Assembly: GCA_963813345.1 (NCBI GenBank)
Contig: CAWEYR010000030.1
Span: 62,001 to 126,000 of the forward strand
Source of the DNA: CAWDDA01 sp963813345
GTDB taxonomy: Bacteria > Acidobacteriota > Blastocatellia > RBC074
Reading direction: 5' to 3'
Length of the DNA stretch: 64,000 nucleotides
Part shown: in pieces, positions 47,559-56,785 of the stretch
Position numbering within the stretch: position 1 is the first letter of the stretch
How the letters are laid out: each line of letters begins with the position of its first letter
Notes under the pieces: generated by a model
Databases searched by the model: none
What the model saw: only the letters and a program-made list of their open reading frames with translations
Told to the model about the DNA's origin: nothing
Program-made: the position numbers and the translations under genes

Positions 47559-48189
47559 GCTATTCAATCAAAGAAATCTACTACACACTTCAGGGTGAAG
47601 GCGCGCAGGCTGGAAGGGCCGCCGTCTTTTGCCGCTTTGCCGGATGCAATCTTTGGACAGGGAGAGAAGAGGATCGTGCGGACGCGGTCTGCAACTTCTG
47701 CGATACAGATTTTGTCGGGACGGACGGGCCTGGCGGGGGAAAGTTTGCATCTGTTTCTGAGCTCGTCGATGCTGTCCTCACGGAGTGGCAGGGCGGAAAA
47801 GGGTCACGGCCTCTGATAGTCTGCACAGGAGGCGAACCGCTGTTGCAGCTCGATAGCGAATTGATCGAGCGATTACATGAGTGGGGATTTGAGATTGCGA
47901 TTGAGACGAATGGGACGATTGCGGTTCCGAGTGGCATAGATTGGATCTGTGTCAGCCCCAAAGCAAACGCCGAACTGATCCAGCGCACCGGAAACGAGCT
48001 CAAGCTGGTTTTCCCGCAACCGGGGCGATGCCCGAACTTTTTGAGCAATTGGATTTCGACCATTTCTTTTTGCAGCCAATGGATGGACCAGAGCGTGATG
48101 AGAACACGCGCCTTGCGATTGACTACTGCCTTAAACATCCGAACTGGAGACTCAGTCTTCAGACTCACAAGCTGATCGGGATTCCGTAG
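47555..48189 (+). CDS. queE: 7-carboxy-7-deazaguanine synthase (radical SAM), frameshifted
   Basis: 211 residues once the frame is repaired near 48025, where a GGGG run has probably lost a base; without repair the tail turns to nonsense and stops at 48175. QueE ring-contracts 6-carboxy-tetrahydropterin using AdoMet and a 4Fe-4S cluster. The start is IKEIYYTLQGEGAQAGRAAVFCRFAGCNLW and the cluster Cys follow in CRFAGCN...VCNFCDT, with the longer spacing of QueE. TGGEPLLQLD and IAIETNGT are AdoMet and substrate loops. The end is LQPMDGPERDENTRLAI and WRLSLQTHKLIGIP. No queD is beside it. Confidence 0.94.
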
Positions 48190-48661
48190 GCCCAGGTGTT
48201 AGCTCCCTCACTTTTTTCAGCGCGAGGTCAAAGCTGAAACCCTGACGGACAAGGTGGGCGAGCAGCTTTTGCGATTCGTCGCGCGTTGAAGGGCGCCCGC
48301 GCACTCTGATTCGTTTTGCGATGGCACGGTCGATAAGGGATTCCTCGCTGGTTTCCGCGAAGGCTTCATTGAGTGCCTGCTCGGTGAGCTCGTCGGTCAC
48401 TTTGTGCCGCCGAAGATCCTCCCGTATGCGCGCGCGTCCAAGCGGGCGAATTGCGATTCTCGAGGCTGCGTAAGCGGATGCGAATCTTCGATCATCAAGG
48501 TAACCGAGCTCTTCCAGCCGGTTAAGAACCTGAGTCAGCGTTTCGTCATCGGGATCGCGTTTTCGCCTCAATCGATCCTTTAGCTCGGCGATACTGTAAG
48601 GTCTGCGTGCGAGCAGCTTAAGTGCGCGCGACATCACCGTGTCATATGGAGTCTCGTTCAT
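48152..48661 (-). CDS. recX: RecX regulatory protein
   Basis: 169 residues from ATG 48661. RecX caps RecA filaments and limits recombination. The triple three-helix layout is clear: ALKLLARRPYSIAELKDRLRRK, VLNRLEELGYLDDRRFASAYAASRI with PLGRARIREDLRRHKV, and LLAHLVRQGFSFDLALKKVREL. The 3' end overlaps the convergent queE tail by 38 bases. It is divergent from yebC-recU, another recombination-linked pair. No recA is in the window. Confidence 0.93.
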   Translation of the reverse strand: MNETPYDTVMSRALKLLARRPYSIAELKDRLRRKRDPDDETLTQVLNRLEELGYLDDRRFASAYAASRIAIRPLGRARIREDLRRHKVTDELTEQALNEAFAETSEESLIDRAIAKRIRVRGRPSTRDESQKLLAHLVRQGFSFDLALKKVRELTPGPTESRSACESED

Positions 48662-48752
48662 CGCGAAATTGTGCCACAAAGGCGGTGCGTGCTATTATAT
48701 TTGGTCGTATTTTGCAAAGACAAAGTGACGTATAGAAATCGAGGTATGGCCT

Positions 48753-49502
48753 ATGTCCGGGCATTCGAAATGGCATTCAATCAAGCACAAGAAGGGAGCG
48801 CTCGATGCCAAGCGCGGCAAGCTCTTTACGAAGCTGATAAAGGAGATCACGGTTGCTGCTCGCAGCGGCGGGAGCGGTGACCCGAATACAAATGCTCGCC
48901 TGAGGAAGGCAATCAGCGACGCGAAAGCGGCAAACATGCCCAATGACACGATCGATCGCGCTGCGAAGAAAGGAACAGGTGAACTCGACGGGGTCAGCTT
49001 CGATGAGATCGCGTATGAAGGTTATGGTCCCGGTGGAGTTGCGATCATGGTCGAAACGGTGACAGATAACCGCAATCGCACAGTGTCGGAGCTTCGTCAT
49101 ATCTTTTCGAAGAACGGAGGCAACCTCGGTGAGTCGGGATCGGTGGCATGGATGTTTGCCAAGAAGGGTCAAATCCTGATCGATTCGGCTGCGCGCAGTG
49201 AAGACGAGCTCATGGAGCTTGTCATCGAAGCCGGTGCCGAAGATATGACTTCCGACGAGAATGGATTTCAGATCCTGACAGCTCCGGAAGACTTTCACGC
49301 GGTTCTCGAGCAGGTAAAGAAATCCGGGATCGAACCAGTTTCTGCCGAGTTGACGTTGATCCCACAGAACCACATTCACCTCGAAGGGCGTGAGGCCGAT
49401 CAGATGCTCAAGCTCTACGAAGCTCTCGATGATCACGATGACGTGCAAAACGTCTCAGCCAACTTTGACATCGATACTGCAACGATGGAACAGCAGGCGT
49501 AG
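48753..49502 (+). CDS. YebC/PmpR-family regulatory or translation factor
   Basis: 249 residues, full length: MSGHSKWHSIKHKKGALDAKRGKLFTKLIKEI at the start, NARLRKAISDAKAANMPNDTIDRAAKKG, YEGYGPGGVAIMVETVTDNRNRTVSELRHIFSKNGG and SVAWMFAKKG in the middle. YebC proteins act as DNA-binding regulators or help ribosomes pass proline runs. In many bacteria the next gene is ruvC; here it is recU, five bases downstream. Confidence 0.96.
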   Translation: MSGHSKWHSIKHKKGALDAKRGKLFTKLIKEITVAARSGGSGDPNTNARLRKAISDAKAANMPNDTIDRAAKKGTGELDGVSFDEIAYEGYGPGGVAIMVETVTDNRNRTVSELRHIFSKNGGNLGESGSVAWMFAKKGQILIDSAARSEDELMELVIEAGAEDMTSDENGFQILTAPEDFHAVLEQVKKSGIEPVSAELTLIPQNHIHLEGREADQMLKLYEALDDHDDVQNVSANFDIDTATMEQQA

Positions 49503-49507
49503 CGGTT

Positions 49508-50056
49508 ATGAGGCGCGGAGCCGACTCCGGGACCGGGTTTCAGGAAGCAGTCAATCACACCAACTCGGCCTACGAGCGGCTCGGCCGGGCTTGCATCACG
49601 CGTAAGGCAATTCCCGGAAAATATCTCGTTCGTCGTTCGGAACTCGAGCGCAGGTTCATCCCGGAATCAAAGGCCGAGCCTGATTACGGTGGCACAATCG
49701 CGCCCGGCGGCCGCGCGATTTTCTACGATGCCAAGACAACCCGGCGCGAATCGCTCGATTTTGACAACCTCCACGCACATCAGATCGGGTTTCTCGAGCG
49801 TATGGCTCAGCTGGGTGCAATTGCGGGCTTTCTGGTTGAATTCCGTCTTCATAGTGAAGTCTATTTTCTCCCTATCCAGGTGCTTGCATATTGGCGCAAC
49901 AACGTTACCAGGAAAAGTCTTCCTTACAGCTTCTTTGCTGAACATCTGACGGCCGCCAGGACGGGTCGCGGTCTGATCATCTATGATTATCTTGCGTCGA
50001 TCGAAGTTCAGGAGAAGCGCTACGGTCCAGACTACTCGACGCTGATTGTTACCTGA
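49508..50056 (+). CDS. recU: RecU-type Holliday junction resolvase
   Basis: 182 residues. RecU cleaves four-way DNA junctions. The nuclease core has AEPDYGGTI (metal-binding Asp), FYDAKTTRRESLDFDNLHAHQIGFLERMAQLGAIAGFLVEF with the D-x-K pair and the FxxxxxHQ helix, a PD-(D/E)xK fold. The N-terminus GFQEAVNHTNSAY matches the RecU start. It replaces ruvC in the yebC position. RecU is best known from Firmicutes; here it may be the main resolvase, but ruvC may exist elsewhere. Confidence 0.88.
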   Translation: MRRGADSGTGFQEAVNHTNSAYERLGRACITRKAIPGKYLVRRSELERRFIPESKAEPDYGGTIAPGGRAIFYDAKTTRRESLDFDNLHAHQIGFLERMAQLGAIAGFLVEFRLHSEVYFLPIQVLAYWRNNVTRKSLPYSFFAEHLTAARTGRGLIIYDYLASIEVQEKRYGPDYSTLIVT

Positions 50057-50113
50057 CCATTTCAGCGTTTCGACATTTCTCAACCTGCCACCTCAGGAAG
50101 CAGGTTAAATCCG

Positions 50114-50777
50114 TTGAAAGTCATAAATCGGTGTTTTCTTGTCGTTCTGTGCGTTTGGATATGCGCAGAGCCGGTTGCGGCACAGGCACGCCGCGGAGTG
50201 GTGATCGATGAAAGGCTGTCGGCATTGAGGGTGGCGCCTGACGCGAGCTCTCGACTGAAGCAACGACTTCGCCGCGGGCGCATCGTCTGGATCAATGGTA
50301 CAAGTCGACCGAGAAATGGTCATCGCTTCCTTCGGGTTGCTGTGACCCGCCGGACATTCGGGTGGATTCTCGAGGATGCGGTGGCAAGAGCGCGGCGACG
50401 CGAGTGACGCGCGGAAGCTGATCGAATTGATCGAGGAGACGGCAGATGATTTCGTCAGGATCAGGCTTGCAAGGATCTGCGCGGACGAATACCGGAATAC
50501 ACCATTCGCTTCACGCGCTCTGCTACTGCTCGGTGAAGCAGCCGAGCGTTCCGCCGAAAAGTTGACGGTCACCGTCCGTCGCAGGGTTGATGCAAAAGAA
50601 GAGAGATTTCTCTTGAATGATGCATCACTCGACCGCTTCAGCAGAATTGGCGTCAGGTTCAATGTTCGTGACGGAAAGCTCGTTTACGCAGGAGACGCCT
50701 GGCGGGAGATCATGCGGCGCTACCCAAAATCGGTCGAAGCAATTGTCGCGCGCGAGAGACCATTAGTGTTGCCGTAA
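50114..50777 (+). CDS. exported SH3-like domain protein, frameshifted
   Basis: TTG 50114 begins MKVINRCFLVVLCVWICAEPVAAQ, a signal peptide. An SH3-type stretch follows (VVIDERLSALRVAPDASSRLKQRLRRGRIVWING, FLRVAVTRRTFGWILEDAV). A shift near 50392 joins a helical second half (ARKLIELIEETADDFVRIRLARICADEY, FASRALLLLGEAAERSA) that ends LVLP at 50777. About 220 residues. Bacterial SH3 domains often bind cell-wall peptides. It follows recU by 60 bases but seems unrelated. Confidence 0.72.
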
Positions 50778-51020
50778 GCGCGCACCATGCGGTGCTCGCA
50801 GCGCAATCACCGCGGAGCGGTGCGAGAACGTAGCCAGGGGTTCGAGTCTTCGAAACCCCTGGATCGATTCCATTGACCATGCTTCCGGAGGGATGCGAGA
50901 ATGACGCAAGGTCTCACCAGATCCGTTTCTCGCATCCCTCCGGGATGCACTCTCTGACAATGCAACCAGGGGTTTCGAAGACTCAACCCCTGGCTACGAT
51001 CTTTGACGCCTCCGGCGTCA
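50776..51020. repeat. 240-base multi-hairpin inverted repeat
   Basis: Outer pair: CGTAGCCAGGGGTTCGAG... (50829 on) with ...CTCAACCCCTGGCTACG (to 50998). Inner pair: CCGGAGGGATGCGAGA (50885-50900) with TCTCGCATCCCTCCGG (50928-50943), exact over 16 bases. Small hairpins flank it, such as GACGCCTCCGGCGTC at the right end. No ORF or tRNA fold is present. Confidence 0.9.
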
Positions 51021-51051
51021 GTTGATCACTGCCAAATGGCCAAATTCCAAA

Positions 51052-51502
<451 letters not shown>

Positions 51503-51519
<17 letters not shown>

Positions 51520-52657
51520 TGAGTCGCACCTTGTCGATCGCATTCCAAAGGTAGCCTGATGGATTCCACGCTGGTTCGAGCGGCTGCACACGTCCCTTTA
51601 CATCAGTCGCGCGCGACATGACGGTGTAGTAACCCGGCGCTGTCAGCTTGAGGTCGATCGTGAATTGACGCCACGCATAACGTTCACGTTCGCTGCCTAG
51701 ACTGGCGGCTACCCAGCTGCTTCCACCGTCGATTGAAACATCGACTTTCGCAATGTCGTCCTCTCCTGCCCATGCGAAGCCCGAGACGCGGACTACACCC
51801 GCCTTGACGGCGGATTTGTCTTTCGGAGCAGTTATCAGTGACTTGACAACAAGGCCTGTGAGAGGAGCCATATCCTTTGGGTCGACAGACGCGCCCGGCG
51901 CAACTCGTCGGGTAGGATACTTGTAGCCGGTTTTAACAAAGAAGCCGTCGAACTCAGCATCGAGTGCAGCGATCCGTTCGAGCCACTTGACTGAATACGC
52001 TCCCTCCCAGCCTGGCGCAATCGCGCGCAGTGGAAAGCCGTTCAGATGAGGAATCGGCACGCCATTCATTTCGTAGGCGATGATCGTATCAGGATGAAGT
52101 GCCTTTTCGATGGGAAGGTTGCGAATGAAGTCAGGAACCTTGGCGAACGAACGATCAGCACCATCCAGAAGAATGTATTTTGCTGACGGCTTTACTCCGG
52201 CTCTTTTGAGAATTTCTGCAAGGCGGGCTCCGGTCCAACGCGCTGTACCGATAGCGCCCTTTTCCCACTGAATTCCCGCAACAGGTGGATCGAAGAAGGC
52301 TCTGCCATTGCCCGCGCATTCGAGTGTCACTGTTACGGATGCTCTTGGCAGCCGCTTGATCTCTTCGAGGCTCAATGAAACGGGTCGATCGACCAGCCCG
52401 CCGATTTCGAGCTTCCAGCCTTGAGCGTCGGTTCGTGGAGCTGGCAGATGGTGTCGAACATAGAAAAGATCATTCGGCGTGATGAATGAATTAAGGAGCT
52501 CGACCGGTGTTTCGAGGTCTTCAGGTCGAACCGACCGAACAATCAGCTTTTCTTTTCCGTTGATTGTCTGTTGCCCGAATGCCGGAATTGGCGAGAGAAC
52601 GCCGGCAGCCGCAAGAGCAAGAAATTCACGCCGCGATGTGTTTCGAGAATTGAGCAT
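51503..52657 (-). CDS. sulfite dehydrogenase-like molybdenum oxidoreductase (SorA-like)
   Basis: 384 residues with a Tat signal (RREFLALAAAG). Moco domain: PNDLFYVRHHLPAPR, LPRASVTVTLECAGNGRAFF with the Mo-binding Cys in ECAGNGR, GVPIPHLNGFPLRAIAPGWEGAYSVKWLERI. The dimer domain follows (VRVSGFAWAGEDDIAKVDVSIDGGSSW, WNPSGYLWNAIDKVRL). It is a sulfite oxidase-family enzyme exported folded with its cofactor. With the coupled cytochrome at 51052 it forms a SorAB-like pair; the true substrate could be sulfite or another sulfoxide. Confidence 0.93.
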
Positions 52658-52710
52658 GTGTCAGCGATTGTAGGACGGCGCCGGATGAGCGTCAATTCCA
52701 GGAAATGAAG

Positions 52711-52740
52711 TGGAGTGCGGCTAGCCGCAGCCGCACTCCA
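52711..52740. terminator. perfect hairpin between sulfite dehydrogenase and the next gene
   Basis: TGGAGTGCGGCT-AGCCGC-AGCCGCACTCCA has 12-base exact arms. It lies after the stop of the minus-strand gene 52768 and before the start region of the sulfite dehydrogenase gene. No U-run follows, so termination is inferred from position and strength. Confidence 0.75.
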
Positions 52741-52767
52741 CGTCGTGATCAATACTATGGCTTCTTG

Positions 52768-53218
52768 CTACTTCAGCCTCAGTTCGCGCGCTGTTCTTGT
52801 GCCCAGCACTTCGCGGATCTTTGTGCGATCCTCATAGCCTTTCATCGCCATCTCGTCGCTTCCCGAGACCTCTCTGGACTTGGCATCTGCCTTCTCCGTG
52901 TTTCTTCTCAAAATCAGCAAGGCTTGCATATTCGCGGAGGATGAGCATATTCCACGAGGCTCCATTGTCGTCAAGAGTCCTCAGAATCTTGTAAGACTTC
53001 ATGAAACCAGCCTGGACTTGAGCATCCGACTCTTTCTTAAATGATGTATCGAGATACTGAAAATAAGCCTGGTCCATCCCAGACACGATCCTGATCGTGG
53101 TCACAGTCCAGATCGAGCCTGGCGTGTAATACTTATAGACTTGTCCGAACGCAACTGCTCCAGATACCACCAGCAATCCGAACAACAAAATCACTGCTTT
53201 TCGACCCACGCGTTTCAT
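52768..53218 (-). CDS. small exported protein (NIPSNAP/EthD-like), frameshifted
   Basis: ATG 53218 begins a signal peptide (AVILLFGLLVVSGAVAFG). The body, VYKYYTPGSIWTVTTIRIVSGMDQAYFQYL, then SYKILRTLDDNGASWNMLILREYASLADFEK, has the beta-alpha-beta pattern of a dimeric alpha+beta barrel. One base in an A-run near 52915 breaks it; the repaired tail is NTEKADAKSREVSGSDEMAMKG and ends ARELRLK at 52768. About 150 residues. Function unknown. Confidence 0.72.
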
Positions 53219-53546
53219 ACTCTTATTCTCCTAGCTATTACGGGGTTAACCTCGATAGCCTGTACGACTCTTCTTTCCTCTCGCTTGAGAAGAAAAGGAC
53301 ACTTGAAGCGTCGCGACGGCCGTTTCGTCCACCTTCGCCACACGTCACCCATACTGAATCACAAATGTTCCAGAGATAATGTGGGATGAAATGGCAAAAG
53401 AGTGTACCACACGCTTCGTCGCATACCAGTATCACTCGCGACATTCCAGGAGATTTACTCATTCCAATTAACCTGCGAAATTACGTGCCAAATTACGATG
53501 ATTGACACCTGATCGAACCGGCTCCTAGAATCCTTCCGGGCTTATA
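53219..53546. other. divergent intergenic region without a gene
   Basis: About 330 bases between divergent starts; no coding frame or long repeat. TTGACACC at 53502-53509 could be a -35 element for the glycosylase gene, but no matching -10 is convincing. Confidence 0.5.
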
Positions 53547-54197
53547 ATGAGAGTCGGGATCGAAGAGTTGCACGAGACGTATCGCGAAAAGCAGAAGGCG
53601 ATTCGCGACCGGCTCGAAGACTTTGATGGTTTGCGACAGAGAGGTGACGATGCGCTGCTCTTTGAGGAGCTCGTCTTTTGTATCTTTACTGCAGGGGCAA
53701 GTGCGAGAATGGGATTGAAATCGATCGAGCGCGTAAAGCCGCATTTGCTCACCGGCAACAGAAGGCGGCTCACTGCGCTTTTGTCTTCCGCTCATCGATA
53801 TCCGGTGGCCAGGTCGCGCTACGTTGTCCACACGCGGAAGTACCTGCGAGCCGAGTGCAGTCTCAGATTGAGCGAACAGCTTGCGAAGTTTGGCAACGAT
53901 GGTGAAGCGCGGCGTGATTTTTTTGCTGCGAATCCCGGTATCAAGGGAATCGGATACAAAGAGGCGAGCCATTTTTTGAGGAATATCGGTTATAAAGGAT
54001 ATGCGATTCTCGATAAACACATCCTGCGCACCCTTTTTGAGTACGGCGTGATCCACTCTCCCAACCCGCCTTCAACGAAGAGCAAGTATCTCGCCATCGA
54101 ACATGACATGAAGAAGTTCTCCGATGACATCGGCATCAACTTCGACGAACTGGATCTGTTGCTTTGGTCCAACAAGACGGGCGAGATTCTGAAGTAG
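53547..54197 (+). CDS. N-glycosylase/DNA lyase of the Ogg2 (archaeal 8-oxoguanine) type
   Basis: 216 residues, the usual Ogg2 length. The helix-hairpin-helix and catalytic part is FAANPGIKGIGYKEASHFLRNIG, with the lysine in GYKEASHF, followed by the aspartate in YAILDKHILRTL. LFEELVFCIFTAGASARMGLKSIE is the N-terminal helix bundle. Ogg2 removes 8-oxoguanine from DNA and nicks the strand. The family is mainly archaeal with scattered bacterial members, which may mean old transfer. The gene ends nine bases before the next gene. Confidence 0.9.
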   Translation: MRVGIEELHETYREKQKAIRDRLEDFDGLRQRGDDALLFEELVFCIFTAGASARMGLKSIERVKPHLLTGNRRRLTALLSSAHRYPVARSRYVVHTRKYLRAECSLRLSEQLAKFGNDGEARRDFFAANPGIKGIGYKEASHFLRNIGYKGYAILDKHILRTLFEYGVIHSPNPPSTKSKYLAIEHDMKKFSDDIGINFDELDLLLWSNKTGEILK

Positions 54198-54205
54198 AGG
54201 CGTTT

Positions 54206-55923
54206 ATGAAGTACAACCTCCACATCCCGAAACTGGTACGGCCCCGATTATCACTTCCTCGCGGCCCGATCTTTTCGATGATGTTCTTTCTGATACTGTC
54301 TCTGATCGTGTTGACCGTGCCTCGAACGGTCGAGGCGGAGTCGCGTGGCAAATCTCTCAAGCGGGCCGAAGCTGAGATCCGGAAGGGCAACTTCACAGAA
54401 GCGGAAAAGGTCTACCGGCGCCTTGTCGAGCATGATCCGGAGGACAAGGTAGCGCGTCTCGGCCTGAGCTTTGTGCTCATGAAACGTGCCCAGCTTGCGG
54501 CGGCATATGAAGAAGCGGCGCGAGTGGTTGCGGCTGACCCGCTCAACGCTCGGGGCCATGCGCTTATGGGATCGACCTTGTTGCGCTCAGGCGAGTTCCG
54601 CCAGTCGGTTGAAGCTCTCTATACGTCACTCAAGTTCAACAACAAAGAGCCACTGGGATGGGCCGGGCTGGCCGAGGTCGCATACTTCGAAAACGACACG
54701 CGTAATGCCTACGAAGGTTTTCGACGCGCAATACTCCTCGACCCGATGGAGCCGGACAACTATGTGTCGCTTGCGCGAACCTGCTCACGGCTTGAGTACT
54801 ACCTCGAAGCTGCTAATTCTTACGAGCGTTTTCTCGAAGTGGCACCCAAAACGGATGCTGAGAGGCGCGCGCGCATCCGTGGTCTGATCGATTTTTACCG
54901 CTATCTTGGCAGCACCAAGATTCATCGAATGGGCGGGCAGGTGATCTCGTCGATTCCCTTCGATCTGGTACAGAATCGCCCATTTCTGAAGGTGATGATC
55001 AATGGAAAAGGTCCGCTCCGATTCGTCATCGATACGGGAGCGAGCCTTTCTGTGATTTCCGATCGGGCCGCTCAGAAGTTCGGCATCAAACCGGTAGCCC
55101 GGGGAGGGATGGCTCGAGCAGTTGGAGGGAGTGGCTCGTTTCCAATTGTCTACGGTGTGCTCGACTCATTTGAGATTGGTCCGGTGAAGATAGACACCGT
55201 GCCGATCTACATTCGGACGGTGCACGCCGCGCCTGACACACCCGAGAGCGAGCGTGCCGATGGCTATATCGGCTTATCGGTATTGTCGAATTACTCAGTA
55301 ACAATCAACTACCAGACAAGAACTCTGATGCTGGATCGGACTCCGGCTGAGCGTGAACCGCGAGCTCAGCGACAACGCCTCCGCTTCCCGGAGCACCGGG
55401 AACTGCGCCTACGGCTTCGACAGTGATTGCGCCAACAAGAGCTGAGCCCGCGACACCGCCGGTGGCGCGAGATCCGATGCTCGGGATCGAAATTCCGATT
55501 CGCAGCACGAGCGGGGGACTAGCCAGCGCCGAAACGCATCTCCCGGGCATGACGCGCGCTCTGAATTTCATCATTGATACCGGGGCGACAGTGACTGTCG
55601 TCTCGAAAGCTGCCGTTCGCAGATTCGAACTCGAACCTCTGAAAGTAAAAGGTGAGACTTATCGCGTCGTTGGAGCGGCCGGCATCGAGGAAGGTGCAGA
55701 GGCTCTCGGGTTAGCGTCTCTGGAAGTCAGTGGTTTGCGCAAGAAGAATTCCCGCGCGTTGATTCTGGATCTCGATCCTGTAAATGAAACCTCGGGATTC
55801 GAACAGCACGGTATTCTTGGAGGCGACTATCTGGCGCACTTCCTTGTGCAGCTTGACCTGCGCAGGTTCCGGCTCAAGCTGACACCACAGTCGCCAGCGA
55901 TCACGGTGGCTTCGGATAGATGA
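54206..55923 (+). CDS. exported TPR protein with two retropepsin-like aspartyl protease domains, frameshifted
   Basis: ATG 54206 begins with a basic stretch, then a membrane/signal helix (IFSMMFFLILSLIVLTVPRTVEA). About five TPRs span residues 45-230 (AEAEIRKGNFTEAEKVYRRLVEHDPED and repeats). The first aspartyl protease has FVIDTGASLSVIS (Asp at about residue 276) and a flap-like AVGGSGSFPIVYGVLDSF. A Pro/Ala/Thr linker holds the shift near 55365. The second domain has FIIDTGATVTVVS (Asp about 457) and GILGGDYLAHF. Retropepsins act as dimers; two domains on one chain could pair with each other. Predicted: a periplasmic or membrane-anchored protease. Confidence 0.85.
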
Positions 55924-55928
55924 AGGGA

Positions 55929-56074
55929 GTGGTCAGTGGCCGGAGTGGTCAGTGGTCAGTGGCCAGTGTATCGAGTTCAAGCTTTAGCTTGCTCTATGAA
56001 ATCGAATCGCTGAAGGCAAGCTAAAGCTTGAACTGCCAGACCACTGACCCCTGACCTGACCACTGACCACTGTT
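55929..56074. repeat. nested inverted repeat, GGTCAGTGG module around an AAGCTAAAGC core
   Basis: Outer arms are tandem GTGGTCAGTGG words (55929-55967) and CCACTGACC words (56039-56074). The core is GAGTTCAAGCTTTAGCTTGC (55972-) against GCAAGCTAAAGCTTGAACT. Two repeat families are thus stacked in one hairpin. It lies between the protease and PIN genes. Confidence 0.9.
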
Positions 56075-56079
56075 TTGAA

Positions 56080-56538
56080 ATGTTGAAGATATACCTCGAA
56101 ACATCTGTCATTGGAGCTTATCTTGATCGCGGAGAGTCAATGAGGCGCGATTTGACGATCAGATGGTGGGAGCACGAGCTCAACCAGTATGATGCGTTTG
56201 TTTCCCCGCTGGTCTCGAGGGAGCTCGAACGAACGCGCGAGCCGTATCGGAAGAGTTATTTGAAGTTGATTGAAGGCTTGCCGAGTTTGAGCGTGACTGA
56301 TGAAGCCTCGATTCTGGCAGAAGGCTATATTTCAAGAGGGATTTTTCCACGCAAATACCTTGGAGATTCGTTGCACGTTGCACTTGCGTCATTCCATAAG
56401 ATCGACTACCTGGTTACCTGGAATTTTGGTCATCTCGCAAACGTACACCGGCAGGCACGGATCAAGTTGTTCAACACGGCGGCAGGTTTCTTCGTTCCGG
56501 AGATCGTCACGCCCGAATTTCTGGTAAGTGAGGTATAG
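56080..56538 (+). CDS. PIN-domain ribonuclease (VapC-type toxin)
   Basis: 152 residues. The PIN acidic residues are in IYLETSVIGAYLD (strand 1, E/S/D), SRELERT, LGDSLHVALA and YLVTWNFGHLAN. PIN nucleases cut RNA, often tRNA or rRNA. The next gene, 15 bases downstream, is a small charged protein of antitoxin size, in toxin-first order. The start codon lies five bases after a long inverted repeat. Confidence 0.9.
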   Translation: MLKIYLETSVIGAYLDRGESMRRDLTIRWWEHELNQYDAFVSPLVSRELERTREPYRKSYLKLIEGLPSLSVTDEASILAEGYISRGIFPRKYLGDSLHVALASFHKIDYLVTWNFGHLANVHRQARIKLFNTAAGFFVPEIVTPEFLVSEV

Positions 56539-56552
56539 CAGTTTTCTGCACT

Positions 56553-56768
56553 ATGTATCGTCGTCCTCGTTTTCTGGAAGAGCTTCACGCGATACGCGAA
56601 GAGATGTCGCGCGAGTGCGACTATGACACCGAGCTGTTCGCTGAAATGGTACGCAGCAACAAACGGCCTTCACGTGGTCCTGCAAGAAACATTCGCGGTG
56701 TACGCCTGTTCGCTCCCCCGCAGGTTGCACCGGCAAAGAGAAACAGCCGAAAGCGATCCGGAAGTTGA
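56553..56768 (+). CDS. putative antitoxin or small partner of the PIN protein
   Basis: 71 residues: an acidic helix LEELHAIREEMSRECDYDTELFAEMVRSN, then a basic, Pro-rich tail. The RFLEELHAIREEM pattern occurs in small proteins coded next to PIN toxins. It overlaps nothing and has the same strand. Antitoxin function is inferred from size, charge and position only. Confidence 0.65.
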   Translation: MYRRPRFLEELHAIREEMSRECDYDTELFAEMVRSNKRPSRGPARNIRGVRLFAPPQVAPAKRNSRKRSGS

Positions 56769-56785
56769 GGATTTCAGGGAGTTCG

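Noticed and set aside
50776..51020. CRISPR array or tRNA cluster, suggested by repeated CCAGGGGTTCGA words
   Set aside because: The repeats are inverted, not direct, without equal spacers, and no cloverleaf can be drawn.
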